Assembly: GCF_018780385.1 (NCBI RefSeq)
Contig: NZ_JADMJO010000007.1
Location: 1 to 64,000, forward strand
Direction: 5' to 3'
Length of the DNA stretch: 64,000 bases
Source: Hydrogenophaga sp.
GTDB taxonomy: Bacteria; Pseudomonadota; Gammaproteobacteria; Burkholderiales; Burkholderiaceae_C
The notes under the pieces were generated by a model. That model was not told where the DNA came from. It saw only the letters and a program-made list of their open reading frames with translations, and searched no databases. Position 1 is the first letter of the stretch; every line of letters starts with the position of its first letter. Position numbers and translations under genes: made by a program. Shown piece after piece: positions 26,564 through 35,068 of this stretch.

Positions 26564-27924
26564 GGATTCAGCAAAACTCCGACACGGTCAGCGCTAGCGA
26601 TTTGCCACAGGCCATCGATGGCGGTCTGCATTTGCGCGGGTGTGGCGCCGCCGCTGTAGGCCGCCAGCCGCAAAGCCTTGTCGGTGATTTCCGAGCGGGT
26701 CAGCGTATTGCCCGGGTCGCCCTTGGGTTCGTCCACCCGTCCGTTTAGCGCGCGGCCATCGGTGGTGTACACCGTGACCTTGCCGATCCAGCGCTGCGGG
26801 TAGGCGGTATCGACTTCGTCGTCTAGTTGCATCTCGACCTTGTCGCAAAACGACACGGTATCGGCGCTCTTAAAGTGCTGATCAAAGGCGTTGAGATCGG
26901 CGTGCTCGAAGCGTGCCACCAGTGCCAATACAGTGCCCATGGAAAACTTGCTCTGGTGCACCGTGCTCGGGTTGACCACCGGGCCCAGCACGTCGATCGC
27001 GCCCTGGTGCACATGCGCGACCACGCGCGCTACATCGCCGGGACGCAGACTGTTGGCCTTTATCACCTGCAGCAGCGCGTCGGCGGCGGGGTGGGTGTGG
27101 CGGCACGACGCATGGAACTTGAACGAGGTTTCGACCGTGGCCCAGCGCTGGCCTAGCCCGTCCACCAGTTTAGCGGGGTCGGCGTCGCTGGACATGCCAG
27201 CGGCCATGCCTTGCGGTCCTTCAAAAATTTGTGCCGCACCGGTGAAACCATCCAGCGCCAGGTAGGCCGACATCAAGCCGACAGCGGCAGCGTGCGCGGT
27301 GTGCAACTGTTTGCTGTCGGACGCGGTGCGCAAAAATTCCCACAACCCAGCTGACTGCATTCCTGCTGAGCCTAAGGCATGCAGCATCTGCGCGCTGTTG
27401 AGACCGAGCAGATTGCCGACGGCTGCCGCTGCGGCCAAAGTGCCTGCGGTGCCGGTGGTGTGGAACACCTTGTAGTGCGAGCGCCCGAGGAATTCACCGA
27501 CCCGAATACCCACTTCGTAACCCGCCACCGAGGCGGACAAGAAGCGCGCGCCGCTGGCCCCGATGGCCTGCGCTACCGCCAACGCAGCAGGGAAGACAAC
27601 AGCAGCCGGGTGGAACACCGAGCCGTTGTGCACATCGTCCTGCTCGGCCACGTGGGAAGCGGCGGCGTTTACCATCGCTGCGAGATAGGGGCTGGTGCGA
27701 AGCCGGTTCACGATGACTTCCGATGGGCCACCAGGCTCGCTTGCGCCACCCATGGCCAATGCAAAGCGCGCGATGCTGTCCACCGGGCGCGAGCCATGCC
27801 CAGCCACGGCCGAGCCGAACCAGTCAACCAGCAGGTCTTCTGTTTTTCGAACCACGGTCTCGGGAATCTGCTCGAACCGCAGTTCGGCAGAAAAAGTGGC
27901 GAGTTGGGCGCTCGGGGGCGTCAT
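26560..27924 (-). CDS. MmgE/PrpD family protein
   Basis: A 454-residue member of the MmgE/PrpD fold, which includes 2-methylcitrate dehydratase and cis-aconitate decarboxylase. Typical segments: LLVDWFGSAVAGHGSRPVDS, MVNAAASHVAEQDDVHNGSVFHPAAVVFPAALAVA (with the DDVH motif), FHTTGTAGTLAAAAAVGNLLGL, and FKFHASCRHTHPAADAL. These hold the expected Asp, His and Lys/Arg surroundings of the active site. The first in-frame ATG (27945) lacks a ribosome site; the ATG at 27924 has a weak GAAAGAA. The gene is intact between two pseudogenes. Its family can make or use C5/C6 dicarboxylates, which fits the neighbours, but the exact reaction is open. Confidence 0.85.
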   Translation of the reverse strand: MTPPSAQLATFSAELRFEQIPETVVRKTEDLLVDWFGSAVAGHGSRPVDSIARFALAMGGASEPGGPSEVIVNRLRTSPYLAAMVNAAASHVAEQDDVHNGSVFHPAAVVFPAALAVAQAIGASGARFLSASVAGYEVGIRVGEFLGRSHYKVFHTTGTAGTLAAAAAVGNLLGLNSAQMLHALGSAGMQSAGLWEFLRTASDSKQLHTAHAAAVGLMSAYLALDGFTGAAQIFEGPQGMAAGMSSDADPAKLVDGLGQRWATVETSFKFHASCRHTHPAADALLQVIKANSLRPGDVARVVAHVHQGAIDVLGPVVNPSTVHQSKFSMGTVLALVARFEHADLNAFDQHFKSADTVSFCDKVEMQLDDEVDTAYPQRWIGKVTVYTTDGRALNGRVDEPKGDPGNTLTRSEITDKALRLAAYSGGATPAQMQTAIDGLWQIASADRVGVLLNP

Positions 27925-27966
27925 ATGGGTTCTTTCGAGCGGCATGTGGGTTGCAGTGCAGGAGGT

Positions 27967-28886
27967 TCAGATAGCGCCCAAAGCGCGCACCGTAGCAATC
28001 GCGGTGGCGGTCAGGCCGGTTTCGGCCAGGATAGCTTCGCTGTGCTGGCCGACGGCAGGCACCGGGTCCATGCGGTAGTCGAAGGCGTTGCTGCGGCCCG
28101 GTGGCAACAGGGCAGGTATGTCGCCCTCGGGCGATCCCACGCTGCGCCAACGCTCACGCGCCTGGAGCTGGGGGTGGGCCCAGAGACCGGCCATGTCGTT
28201 CATGCGAGCGTTGGCGATCTGCGCCTGTTCCAGCAACGCGCAGACTTGGTCGGCGTTCAGCGCGCCAAACGCGGCCAGCAGAATGGCCTTGAGCGCATCG
28301 CGGTTCTGGTTACGGCGCTCGTTTTTGTTAAAGCGCGGGTCGTTGGCCAACGCGGGGTTCTTCAACACCGTGGCGCAAAACGCTTTCCACTCGCGCTCGT
28401 TCAGCAGGCCCAGCATCACGGTGCTGCCGTAGCCAGCGGCAAAAGCGCCGTAGGGGTAGACGTTAGCGTGGGCGGCGCCACTCCGCGGTGGCGGAGACGC
28501 GCCCTCGAAGGCGTAGTAAATCGGAAAGGACATCCATTCGCCTAGCGCTTCGAGCATGGACACGTTGATGTGGCTGCCCACCCCGGTGGTCCCGCGCAGC
28601 AGCAGAGCCGACAGCACGCTGGTGTAAGCGTACATGCCGGCGGCAATGTCGGCTACCGACTTGCTGGGCACCTCGGGCGTGCCAGTGACAGAGAGGAACC
28701 CGGCCTCGCTCTGGATCAGCAAGTCGTAAACCTTTTTGCCGCGGTAGGGGCCGTCTTCGCCGTAACCCGAGATGTCGCACGCGACGGTGCAGGAATGGCG
28801 TGCTCGAGCGAGACCACTGTGATGCCGTCGAGCGACCGACGTTTCTGTGCGCGCTTCTCTGCTGTGAGAACTGACGTTCTCGTCAT
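27967..28886 (-). pseudogene. CaiB/BaiF CoA-transferase with internal deletion
   Basis: The start is intact: an ATG at 28886 gives MTRTSVLTAEKRAQKRR followed by SLDGITVVSLEHAIPAP, the usual N-terminal strand. About 110 codons of the family are then missing; the sequence jumps in a changed frame to CDISGYGEDGPYRGKKVYDLLIQSEAGF and continues to a normal C-terminus, including SVADIAAGMYAY with the catalytic Asp. Compare the intact paralogue at 9193-10356, where EQAVAAPW is separated from CDISGYG by about 110 residues. The lost part holds the CoA/adenine-binding half of domain one, so no function is expected. Junction near 28785-28800. Confidence 0.88.
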
Positions 28887-28895
28887 GCCCAGTAC

Positions 28896-30059
28896 TCAGA
28901 ACGAACGCGGCAAGTCGAGCAAGTGCTCTGCCACGTAGGAATAGATCAGGTTGGTTGAGATCGGGGCCACCTGATAGAGCCGCGTCTCGCGGAACTTGCG
29001 CTCCACGTCGTATTCGGTGGCGAAACCAAAACCACCGTGGAACTGGATGCAGGCGTTGGCCGCCTCCCAGCTCGCCTTGGCCGCCAGGTACTTGGCCATA
29101 TTGGCCTGAGCGCCGCAGGGCAGGTCGGCGTCGAACAGTTCGCAAGCCTTGTAGCGCATCAAGTTGGCGGCTTCGACTTCGATGTAGGCGTCGGCGATGG
29201 GGAACTGCACGCCCTGGTTCTGCCCGATCGGGCGGCCGAACACCACGCGTTCGCGCACGTATTTCGTTACCCGGTCGAGAAACCAGTAGCCATCGCCAAT
29301 GCATTCCGCCGCGATCAGCGTGCGCTCGGCGTTCAGGCCGTCGAGGATGTACTTGAACCCTTCGCCTTCTTTGCCGATGAGGTTGTCTTCGGGGATTTCG
29401 AGGTTCTCAAAGAATAGCTCGTTGGTCTCGTGGTTGACCATGTTCGCAATGGGTCGCACTGTCATACCGCTTTTTTCTGCCTCGCGCAAATCGACCATGA
29501 AGATGCTCATACCCTGGGTCTTTTTCTTGACCTCGGCGAGCGGCGTAGTTCGCGCCAGCAGAATCATCCAGTCGGAATGCTGCACCCGGGAGATCCAGAC
29601 CTTCTGGCCGTTCACCACGTATTTGTCGCCCTTTTTTACCGCCGTGGTCTTGAGCTGGGTGGTGTCGGTGCCGGTAGTGGGCTCGGTCACGCCCATGGAC
29701 TGCAGCCGCCATTCGCCGGTGGCGATCTTGGGCAGGTACAAGGATTTTTGCTCAGCAGATCCGTGACGCAGCAAAGTGCTCATGTTGTACATCTGACCGT
29801 GGCAGGCGCCAGAATTGCCACCGCTACGGTTGATCTCTTCCATGATCACCGAAGCCTCTGCTAGGCCCAGGCCGGAGCCGCCAAAGTCAGCCGGAATCAT
29901 GGCGGCCAACCAGCCGGCCTTGGTCAGCGCGTTGACGAAGGCCTCGGGGTAGCCGCGCTGTTCGTCGATCTCTCGGTGGTAGGCATCTGGAAACTCTGCG
30001 CACAGCGCGCGCACGGCGTCGCGAATGTCCTGGTACTGGTCGGAGGTGGTCTTGATCAT
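28896..30059 (-). CDS. Acyl-CoA dehydrogenase
   Basis: A 387-residue FAD-dependent acyl-CoA dehydrogenase. It has GWLAAMIPADFGGSGLGLAEASVIMEEI, MGVTEPTTGTDTTQLKTTAVKKGDKYVVNGQKVWISR in the middle sheet, ERTLIAAECIGDGYWFLDRVTKYVRERVVFGRPIGQNQ, and FHGGFGFATEYDVERKFRETR near the C-terminus. It introduces a double bond into an acyl-CoA in the cytoplasm and passes electrons to ETF. It lies between the deleted CoA-transferase and the MaoC-like hydratase, 10 and 37 bases apart, in one operon. All domains are complete, so it can function even though partners have decayed. Confidence 0.92.
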   Translation of the reverse strand: MIKTTSDQYQDIRDAVRALCAEFPDAYHREIDEQRGYPEAFVNALTKAGWLAAMIPADFGGSGLGLAEASVIMEEINRSGGNSGACHGQMYNMSTLLRHGSAEQKSLYLPKIATGEWRLQSMGVTEPTTGTDTTQLKTTAVKKGDKYVVNGQKVWISRVQHSDWMILLARTTPLAEVKKKTQGMSIFMVDLREAEKSGMTVRPIANMVNHETNELFFENLEIPEDNLIGKEGEGFKYILDGLNAERTLIAAECIGDGYWFLDRVTKYVRERVVFGRPIGQNQGVQFPIADAYIEVEAANLMRYKACELFDADLPCGAQANMAKYLAAKASWEAANACIQFHGGFGFATEYDVERKFRETRLYQVAPISTNLIYSYVAEHLLDLPRSF

Positions 30060-30096
30060 GAAATTTGGGTTGTTGATGTGATTCGAGGTCCAGCGC

Positions 30097-30981
30097 TCAG
30101 GCCAGCGTGGCGCTGCCCTGCATAGTTAGCCAGCCTTCGTTATCCTGGGCCCAGAGGCGAACGGTCTTGCCGTCGGCCGACAGCTGGCCATTGAGTCGGA
30201 AGGCGTACAGGTCAAACGTGGGTCGCACCGCTCGAAATTCAAACGACTGGATGCTCGCCTCAGGCCGTTGTCGGCGCACCAGGTCTACCAGCAAAGTCGC
30301 GATCAGTGGCCCGTGCACGATCAGGCCCGGATAGCCCTCGACCTCGGTAGCGTAGCTTCGGTCGTAGTGGATGCGGTGACCATTGAAGGTGAGCGCTGAA
30401 TAGCGGAACAGCAGCACGGGGTCGGGCACCACTTCCCGCTGCCATGCGGCGGTGGCCTCGGCGGCAATGGGCCTGGGCACCGCGTCGTCTCGCCGGGCCG
30501 CTGCTCGGTAAACAATGTCGTGCTCCTCGGTGAGTGTCAGTCCCCGCTGGTTGTACATCTCGTGCTCAACCAGCACAAATAGCAGGTCCCCACTGCGTCC
30601 TGCCTTGTGCTCGACGGACGCGATCCTGGAGATCCGGCTAACTGCATCGCCGACCAAAAGCGGGTTCTCCGCCTGCCACCGCAGTCGCCCACCTGCCCAC
30701 ATTCGCCGGGGCAGCGGCACGGGTGGCAGAAAGCCGCCTCGCTTGGCATGCCCATCGACGCCAAGCTCGCTTTGGCGTGGGTGCTGCAGAAAGTAGAGCC
30801 AGTGCCACAGGGGCGGCACCACGGCACCCAACGCCGGGTCGGGATCGCCGCGGTCGAGCGCAGCTGACAAGGCACGCAGCGGCGCCGGGGTGATGTCGTC
30901 TTTGGAGGCTTCCGTGCAACCGACCCAGCTGCGCAAGTCCGCCAGCGTAATGGCATCTAGGGCACGGATGTCTTCGCTCAT
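30097..30981 (-). CDS. MaoC/HTD2-like enoyl-CoA hydratase
   Basis: A 294-residue double hot-dog hydratase of the mesaconyl-CoA / 3-methylfumaryl-CoA hydratase type. N-terminal half: LRSWVGCTEASKDDITPAPLRALSAALDRGDPDP, PPLWHWLYFL and GHAKRGGFLPPVPLPRRMWAGG; C-terminal half: FRYSALTFNGHRIHYDRSYATEVEGYPGLIVHGPLIATLLVDL, where Asn, His and Asp/Tyr form the hydratase motif. Itaconyl-CoA hydratases are built the same way. Start is the ATG at 30981 with AGGAAGG-like sequence upstream. First gene of the minus-strand cluster and divergent from the LysR fragment. Confidence 0.85.
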   Translation of the reverse strand: MSEDIRALDAITLADLRSWVGCTEASKDDITPAPLRALSAALDRGDPDPALGAVVPPLWHWLYFLQHPRQSELGVDGHAKRGGFLPPVPLPRRMWAGGRLRWQAENPLLVGDAVSRISRIASVEHKAGRSGDLLFVLVEHEMYNQRGLTLTEEHDIVYRAAARRDDAVPRPIAAEATAAWQREVVPDPVLLFRYSALTFNGHRIHYDRSYATEVEGYPGLIVHGPLIATLLVDLVRRQRPEASIQSFEFRAVRPTFDLYAFRLNGQLSADGKTVRLWAQDNEGWLTMQGSATLA

Positions 30982-31180
30982 GATCTGCAGGAAGGAGGTA
31001 CAAGATTGGGCACAGCCCCTATGGTCACTATAGTGGACTACCTGAGCAATCTTTGATTTCGAAAGCGGTGCTTTGGCATTTCCGAAGGGCATGCTTGAAC
31101 TCTTCCCGGCGTTAGCGCTGCGTCCCCATCGCTTGCCCCGGCTGGGAAGCCAGTCCGGCGCAACCAAATCGCTTCTGCCC

Positions 31181-31639
31181 ATGCACTTTGATCTGGTCGA
31201 CTTGCGTCTAATTGTTCGGGTAGCCGAACTCAATAGCCTCACCCGTGGCGCTGAAAGCTCGTACATCTCCCTGGCGGCAGCCAGCACTCGCATCAAGAAC
31301 CTGGAGGAAAGCGTCGGGGCCAAACTGCTGTACCGCAGCAGTCAAGGCATGACGCTGACCCAGCCTGGCAAGACCTTTTTGCAGCACGCCATTGCAGTGC
31401 TGGGCCAAATCGAAAACATGCGCGGCGACATGCAGGAGTACGCAAATGGCATCAAAGGCCAGCTTCGCATCTTCTCCAACGCAACCGCCCTGTGCGAGTT
31501 TTTGCCACCGGTTCTAGGTAGTTACCTGAAGAACCATCCGGACATCAACATTCATCTGCGCGAGATGCTCAGCCACGACATCGTGCGTGCGGTGCTCGAT
31601 GGTTCCGCCGATATTGGGGTCGTAGCGGGTTCCGTGTGA
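31181..31639 (+). pseudogene. LysR-family regulator, truncated after about 152 residues
   Basis: The winged helix and linker of a LysR regulator are complete (FDLVDLRLIVRVAELNSLTRGAESSYISLAAASTRIKNLEE, then QHAIAVLGQIENMRGDMQEY), and the first part of the effector domain follows up to VLDGSADIGVVAGSV. A TGA at 31637-31639 ends the frame, and no continuation is seen in the other frames, so some 150 residues of the effector domain are gone. The loss coincides with entry into accessory DNA. A protein of this length might still bind DNA but could not sense an inducer in the normal way. Confidence 0.85.
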
Positions 31640-31690
31640 GTGTCGCTCAACGGGTCCAATTTGTACGACTGCTTCTGGCCGCGCGCGTGC

Positions 31691-32083
31691 TTAGCTGGCA
31701 GCTCTCGCTGCAAGGTCCTGACCAATCATGAGGCGATGCCCGTCCGGCGTTGCCACCAGGAACTCACGCATGCCATGCGGCTTGTCCGCCGGTGGCTGTT
31801 GTATCAACGCGCCCCGGCTGACGAGTTCTTCATGGAGTGCATCAACGTCATCGACATGCAAGTATCCGAAGTAGCTGTGGTCGCCCGTCGCAGACGGCGG
31901 GACGGCATCTGGACAATGCCCAACCATGATGCGTACGTCCCTGCGCGAAAGAAGCTGCCACCCAGTCCCCTCGGGCCATTCAACTCTGAAATCAAGGGCA
32001 TCTCTGAAGTAGGCAGCATTCCGAGCGAGGTCCGGCACAGCGAGGACGAACGAAAACGGACGTAACCTGTTTGGCTTCGGCAT
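31691..32083 (-). CDS. VOC-family (glyoxalase/bleomycin-resistance-like) protein
   Basis: A 130-residue protein of the vicinal oxygen chelate fold with two beta-alpha-beta-beta-beta modules. Motifs: FVLAVPDLARNAAYFRDALDFRVEW, then SYFGYLHVDDVDALHEELVSRGALI and PHGMREFLVATPDGHRLMIGQ, whose Glu and His are possible metal ligands. Members include dioxygenases, glyoxalases and drug-sequestering proteins; the specific role is not readable. It stands alone between a truncated LysR gene and the first copy of the 84-bp repeat, as a cassette-like single gene. Confidence 0.82.
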   Translation of the reverse strand: MPKPNRLRPFSFVLAVPDLARNAAYFRDALDFRVEWPEGTGWQLLSRRDVRIMVGHCPDAVPPSATGDHSYFGYLHVDDVDALHEELVSRGALIQQPPADKPHGMREFLVATPDGHRLMIGQDLAARAAS

Positions 32084-32132
32084 CGGATTTCCTCTTCGAG
32101 GTATGACTGATGCAGTGGATTCTGCCCTTGCT

Positions 32133-32216
32133 GTGAATGACGGCTCTTGGCCGATTCCTGAAGTCTAGCTTTGGAGCTGGGGAACAGCTACCCATCAAGA
32201 TGGGATCGCCGGCCGC
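32133..32216 (+). repeat. ~84-bp structured dispersed repeat, copy A
   Basis: First of four copies (others at 43742, 44433, 52551). It starts GTGAATGACGGCT, has TTGGCCGATTCC, then a hairpin AGCTG-GGGAA-CAGCT and an inverted repeat CCCATC-AA-GATGGG, and ends GGGATCGCCGGCCGC. The outer GGCCGATTCC can pair with the GGGATCG...GGCC end. Not coding. It sits just before an integrase fragment. Confidence 0.85.
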
Positions 32217-32231
32217 TTGCGGTGGACGGGA

Positions 32232-32345
32232 GATATTTGACGGTTGGTCGGCATTGTGAGAAACGCATCCACCTCCGCAGCGCTCATGTCGCGCGGGTGC
32301 CGCATCCTTTCACGGCCATGCCAGCGAATGAAAAGCGGGCCCTGA
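32232..32345 (-). pseudogene. Integron-integrase/XerC-like recombinase, N-terminal fragment
   Basis: About 38 codons read FIRWHGRERMRHPRDMSAAEVDAFLTM, which is the SAM-like core-binding domain sequence of IntI-type integrases found in environmental proteobacteria (family form: FIRWHG..MRHPRDMGAAEVxAFLTxLA). The match ends on both sides and the catalytic domain is absent. It shows that a tyrosine recombinase gene once lay here, immediately beside repeat copy A. Whether it was a true integron integrase or a related XerC-like transposon enzyme cannot be told from this piece. Confidence 0.65.
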
Positions 32346-32364
32346 GAAGCATGCAACCGATACA

Positions 32365-32388
32365 TCAATACGCTGTACAGCGTATTGA
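32365..32388. promoter_or_regulatory. 24-bp perfect palindrome, operator-like
   Basis: Twelve bases (TCAATACGCTGT) are followed directly by their exact reverse complement. The form, centred on TGTACA, is like operators of small dimeric repressors, such as antitoxins. A start codon lies 14 bases downstream (32402) but its frame gives no recognisable protein, so the regulated gene seems lost. Confidence 0.45.
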
Positions 32389-33137
32389 GCATTCTGGGCG
32401 TATGAACGGGCGGGGCAGGGTGAGCATCCCACTTCAACCTGTCTTGTCCCAGCAGGGGCACGCTAAATCTGCGGTTATATGTAGACGCCGTGCTCCTTGC
32501 ACACCAGTTTACTCCGGACGAGTTGAGTGCCTTGCCGTGTTGCAAGGAGTTCGATCGGCCGTTGCCCGCGGAAATCCTCGTGCCCTTCGAATTACCTTCG
32601 AGCGATTGCTCGGCTTCATTAAAAGGGGTGAAGTTGACCTGACGTAGAGAAATCGAAGGCAAGCCATTCCGCGACTTTTCAGTGGCAAACCTGTTCCGGT
32701 GATGAACTACTTGATATAAAAACTAGACCGATGTCGGATGAAACGAGGCGGCTGCGCCGTGTCGGTGTACCAATGCATCCGCAAAGAGGGTCTCAGTTTC
32801 TGCCGTCGTTCAGATCGGGCGGAGCAGATCTCCCGTCACCCCGGCACTTCCGAGAATAATAAAAGTCATATAACTAGCGGTCACTTCATGCCCAGCAGAC
32901 ACGCGATCCTGAAAAATCTGGGGTGGCGGGGGGCCCTTTGGTTGACCTTTCTGTTTTTTCTATTTTCCATCTCGCATCTTTGGCGCCGCTTTGCCTCGAC
33001 TTCTATTGTGTTTTTTGGTTCTGCAGAAGAGGTTTATCAGGATAGAGGGGGAGCAAGACTTGATATAAATAGCTATTCATATATCTTTATTTCCACGAAG
33101 ACCCACCTCCCCAGCAACCCATGCTTGCATCACCGCC
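32389..33137. other. 750 bases without a convincing gene, partly AT-rich
   Basis: No frame matches a known protein. From about 32860 to 33120 the base composition drops well below that of the surroundings, with stretches such as ATATAAATAGCTATTCATATA. The 12-base sequence ACTTGATATAAA occurs twice, at 32709-32720 and 33058-33069, both looking like -10 promoter elements. The second may drive the operon that starts at 33138. A possible frame from 32888 (MPSRHAILKNLGWRGALWLT) has one hydrophobic stretch but loses coding character and is not called. Confidence 0.4.
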
Positions 33138-33569
33138 ATGAACCCACCGAACCGCCAACCCTTTGTCCTGGGCAGTGGGCTGCACGATGTGCCCCTCGAT
33201 GTGGGGTGCATCTGCCCGGTCTTCGGCCGCGAGGAGGTCGCCAACCCGCGCGTCGGGCGCTGCGTCGATGACCTGATGTACCTCTCGAACTCCGCCGAGC
33301 ACTTCCTCGCGCCCATCCCCGATCTGTGGGCCATCTTTCTGCTGTCCCTGACGCCGCCCGCGCCACCGGTGGACATCGGAGAGGGCAAGTTCGCGCGCCG
33401 GCACGACCCCGGCGCCTTCAAAGGCCTGCTGATGGAACAGCTGCACGAGATGAACAACCTGCACCAGCTCCACGCGCTCGATATGCCCACGCGACAGCGC
33501 ATCTTCCAGAGCGCCATGTCTGCGGTCGACGCCACGACCATGGGCCACCCGGAAGGGCCACAATCATGA
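33138..33569 (+). CDS. Unknown protein, first gene of the recombinase-like/DnaB module
   Basis: A 143-residue protein starting MNPPNRQPFVLGSG. It has no signal peptide or clear membrane helix, though LAPIPDLWAIFLLSL near residues 57-71 is hydrophobic. The last third (LLMEQLHEMNNLHQLHALDMPTRQRIFQSAMS) is helical. I do not recognise the family. Its stop codon overlaps the next start as ATGA, so the two proteins are made together, which suggests they interact. High GC in all codon third positions supports a real gene. Confidence 0.6.
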   Translation: MNPPNRQPFVLGSGLHDVPLDVGCICPVFGREEVANPRVGRCVDDLMYLSNSAEHFLAPIPDLWAIFLLSLTPPAPPVDIGEGKFARRHDPGAFKGLLMEQLHEMNNLHQLHALDMPTRQRIFQSAMSAVDATTMGHPEGPQS

Positions 33570-35068
33570 AAACCCGCCAGCCCCCCCGCGCGCCATCACC
33601 CGCTGACGTGGACGGCGGCGCACCGCGCAAACGCGGCAGGCCGCGCATCCACCCCCTGACAACCCCGCTGCCGCCCGAGTTGCCCCCTCCGGTGCCACCC
33701 GCGCGGGGCCGTACCCATCCCAATGCTCCCAGCCACGAGGAGGTCATCCACGGGTATTCACAGGTGTGCCGGACCCGGGTGGAGCCGAAACCGTTGAAAC
33801 AGAGCAGCGTGCGCGCCAATGCCGTGCTGTGGGGCGCCTGGTGCCGCTGGCTCGCTGCCCAAGCCCTGCACTGGAGCGACACAACGCCGCAGACCGTCAG
33901 CACGTTTCTCAGTGGCCCGGCGCCCAGCCTGCGCCGCCAGCACCGCCCCGCGCGCAACCCCTCCAGGATGTCCAGCCTCACCCAGGTGCGCTATTTCAGC
34001 GTCCTCAAAGGGGCCTACGAATACGCCAAACACAAGAAATGGATCGATGAGGCGCCCACCGTCGGTGAGCTGCAGCCCGAGTACGTGGCCAAGGATGCAC
34101 AGGGCGGGGTGTTGCCCCCCGGGGTGCTTGCGCGCCTGCAGAACACGCGCCAGCTGCAGGAGATCTTCTCCCCCACCTCCGACACCAAAAGCCACTGGCG
34201 ACTGCTGCGCGACCGCGCCGCCGTGGCGCTGGTGGCCGAGTGCGGCATCACCACGGCCGAACTCATCGAGCTCCAGCTGCGCGACCTCGGCGCCGGCCCC
34301 CACACCATCCTCCAGGCCATGGCCCAGGCCGCGCAGCGCACGCTGCCGGGCAGCGAGCGCGAAGGCACGCCACCCACCCCCACCCTCAACCTGATCAACC
34401 CGGCCATCGACAACCCGGCAGGTGCCCGCATGCCCGCCGCCCCGGTGGTGCTGACCGTGCGCCCCTCCCAGCCCCACAGCGAACGCGCCCTCAACGGCCG
34501 CAGCTTCGTGCTGCCCGCCCGGGTGTGCGAGGTCTTGCTCCCGTGGGTGGCGCAGCGCGAGGCGATGCTCACCGACATGGCCGCCAGGCACGTCCCGCTC
34601 GCGCGCCGGGAGTCCCACTTGAAGAAACACAGTCTGAACGGGCCGCTGTTCCCGTCGCGCCAGTCCCGCAAAGACGAGGAGGGACAACCGATCAAGGACC
34701 GGTTTTTCCCGATGGAGCCGGCAGCGGTGTACCTGATCTTCAAGCGCGCGTTTGCGGGGCTTGACCCCGCCACAGGCGAAGGCGTTCGGGGCACTCCGCG
34801 CACCGCGCAAGGGACCTCGGTGATCCGCAACACCCTGATCCACCACTGGCTGCGCACCATGCCCGAAGAGGAGGCAAAGACCCGCGCAGGCTTCAAGACA
34901 CTGGAGGGCATGCGCGTGATCGCGCGCGCCGCCGGCATCACCACGCAAAGCACGACCAGCCCCGATTCCAAAGCCCAAGGCGAGATCGCGGGGGCAGACA
35001 ACCGCATTGACAAGAACGGGCAACCCGGCCAGAAAACGGTACGCCGCGAAAAAGGAAATGGCGCGTGA
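33566..35068 (+). CDS. Degenerate tyrosine-recombinase-like protein with AT-hook
   Basis: A 500-residue protein. Near residue 22 it carries KRGRPRIHP, an AT-hook-like DNA-binding motif, within a Pro-rich leader. Residues about 60-170 resemble the core-binding domain of phage-type integrases (YFSVLKGAYEYAKHKKWIDEAP). Residues about 205-480 resemble the catalytic domain (RDRAAVALVAECGITTAELIELQLRDL; later TSVIRNTLIHHWLRTMPEEEAKTRAGFKTLEGM), but the first catalytic Arg (usually in TGLR) reads GIT, the HxxR box is not normal and no C-terminal catalytic Tyr is seen. It is therefore probably a DNA-binding relative without strand-transfer activity. Both its ends overlap neighbours (ATGA, GTGA), so it is translationally coupled to a DnaB helicase. 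Confidence 0.65.
   Translation: MKTRQPPRAPSPADVDGGAPRKRGRPRIHPLTTPLPPELPPPVPPARGRTHPNAPSHEEVIHGYSQVCRTRVEPKPLKQSSVRANAVLWGAWCRWLAAQALHWSDTTPQTVSTFLSGPAPSLRRQHRPARNPSRMSSLTQVRYFSVLKGAYEYAKHKKWIDEAPTVGELQPEYVAKDAQGGVLPPGVLARLQNTRQLQEIFSPTSDTKSHWRLLRDRAAVALVAECGITTAELIELQLRDLGAGPHTILQAMAQAAQRTLPGSEREGTPPTPTLNLINPAIDNPAGARMPAAPVVLTVRPSQPHSERALNGRSFVLPARVCEVLLPWVAQREAMLTDMAARHVPLARRESHLKKHSLNGPLFPSRQSRKDEEGQPIKDRFFPMEPAAVYLIFKRAFAGLDPATGEGVRGTPRTAQGTSVIRNTLIHHWLRTMPEEEAKTRAGFKTLEGMRVIARAAGITTQSTTSPDSKAQGEIAGADNRIDKNGQPGQKTVRREKGNGA

Noticed and set aside
32424-32642. 73-codon plus-strand frame (…LRLYVDAVLLAHQFTPDEL…)
   Set aside because: It has protein-like composition but no ATG and no ribosome site; at best a remnant of an unknown gene.
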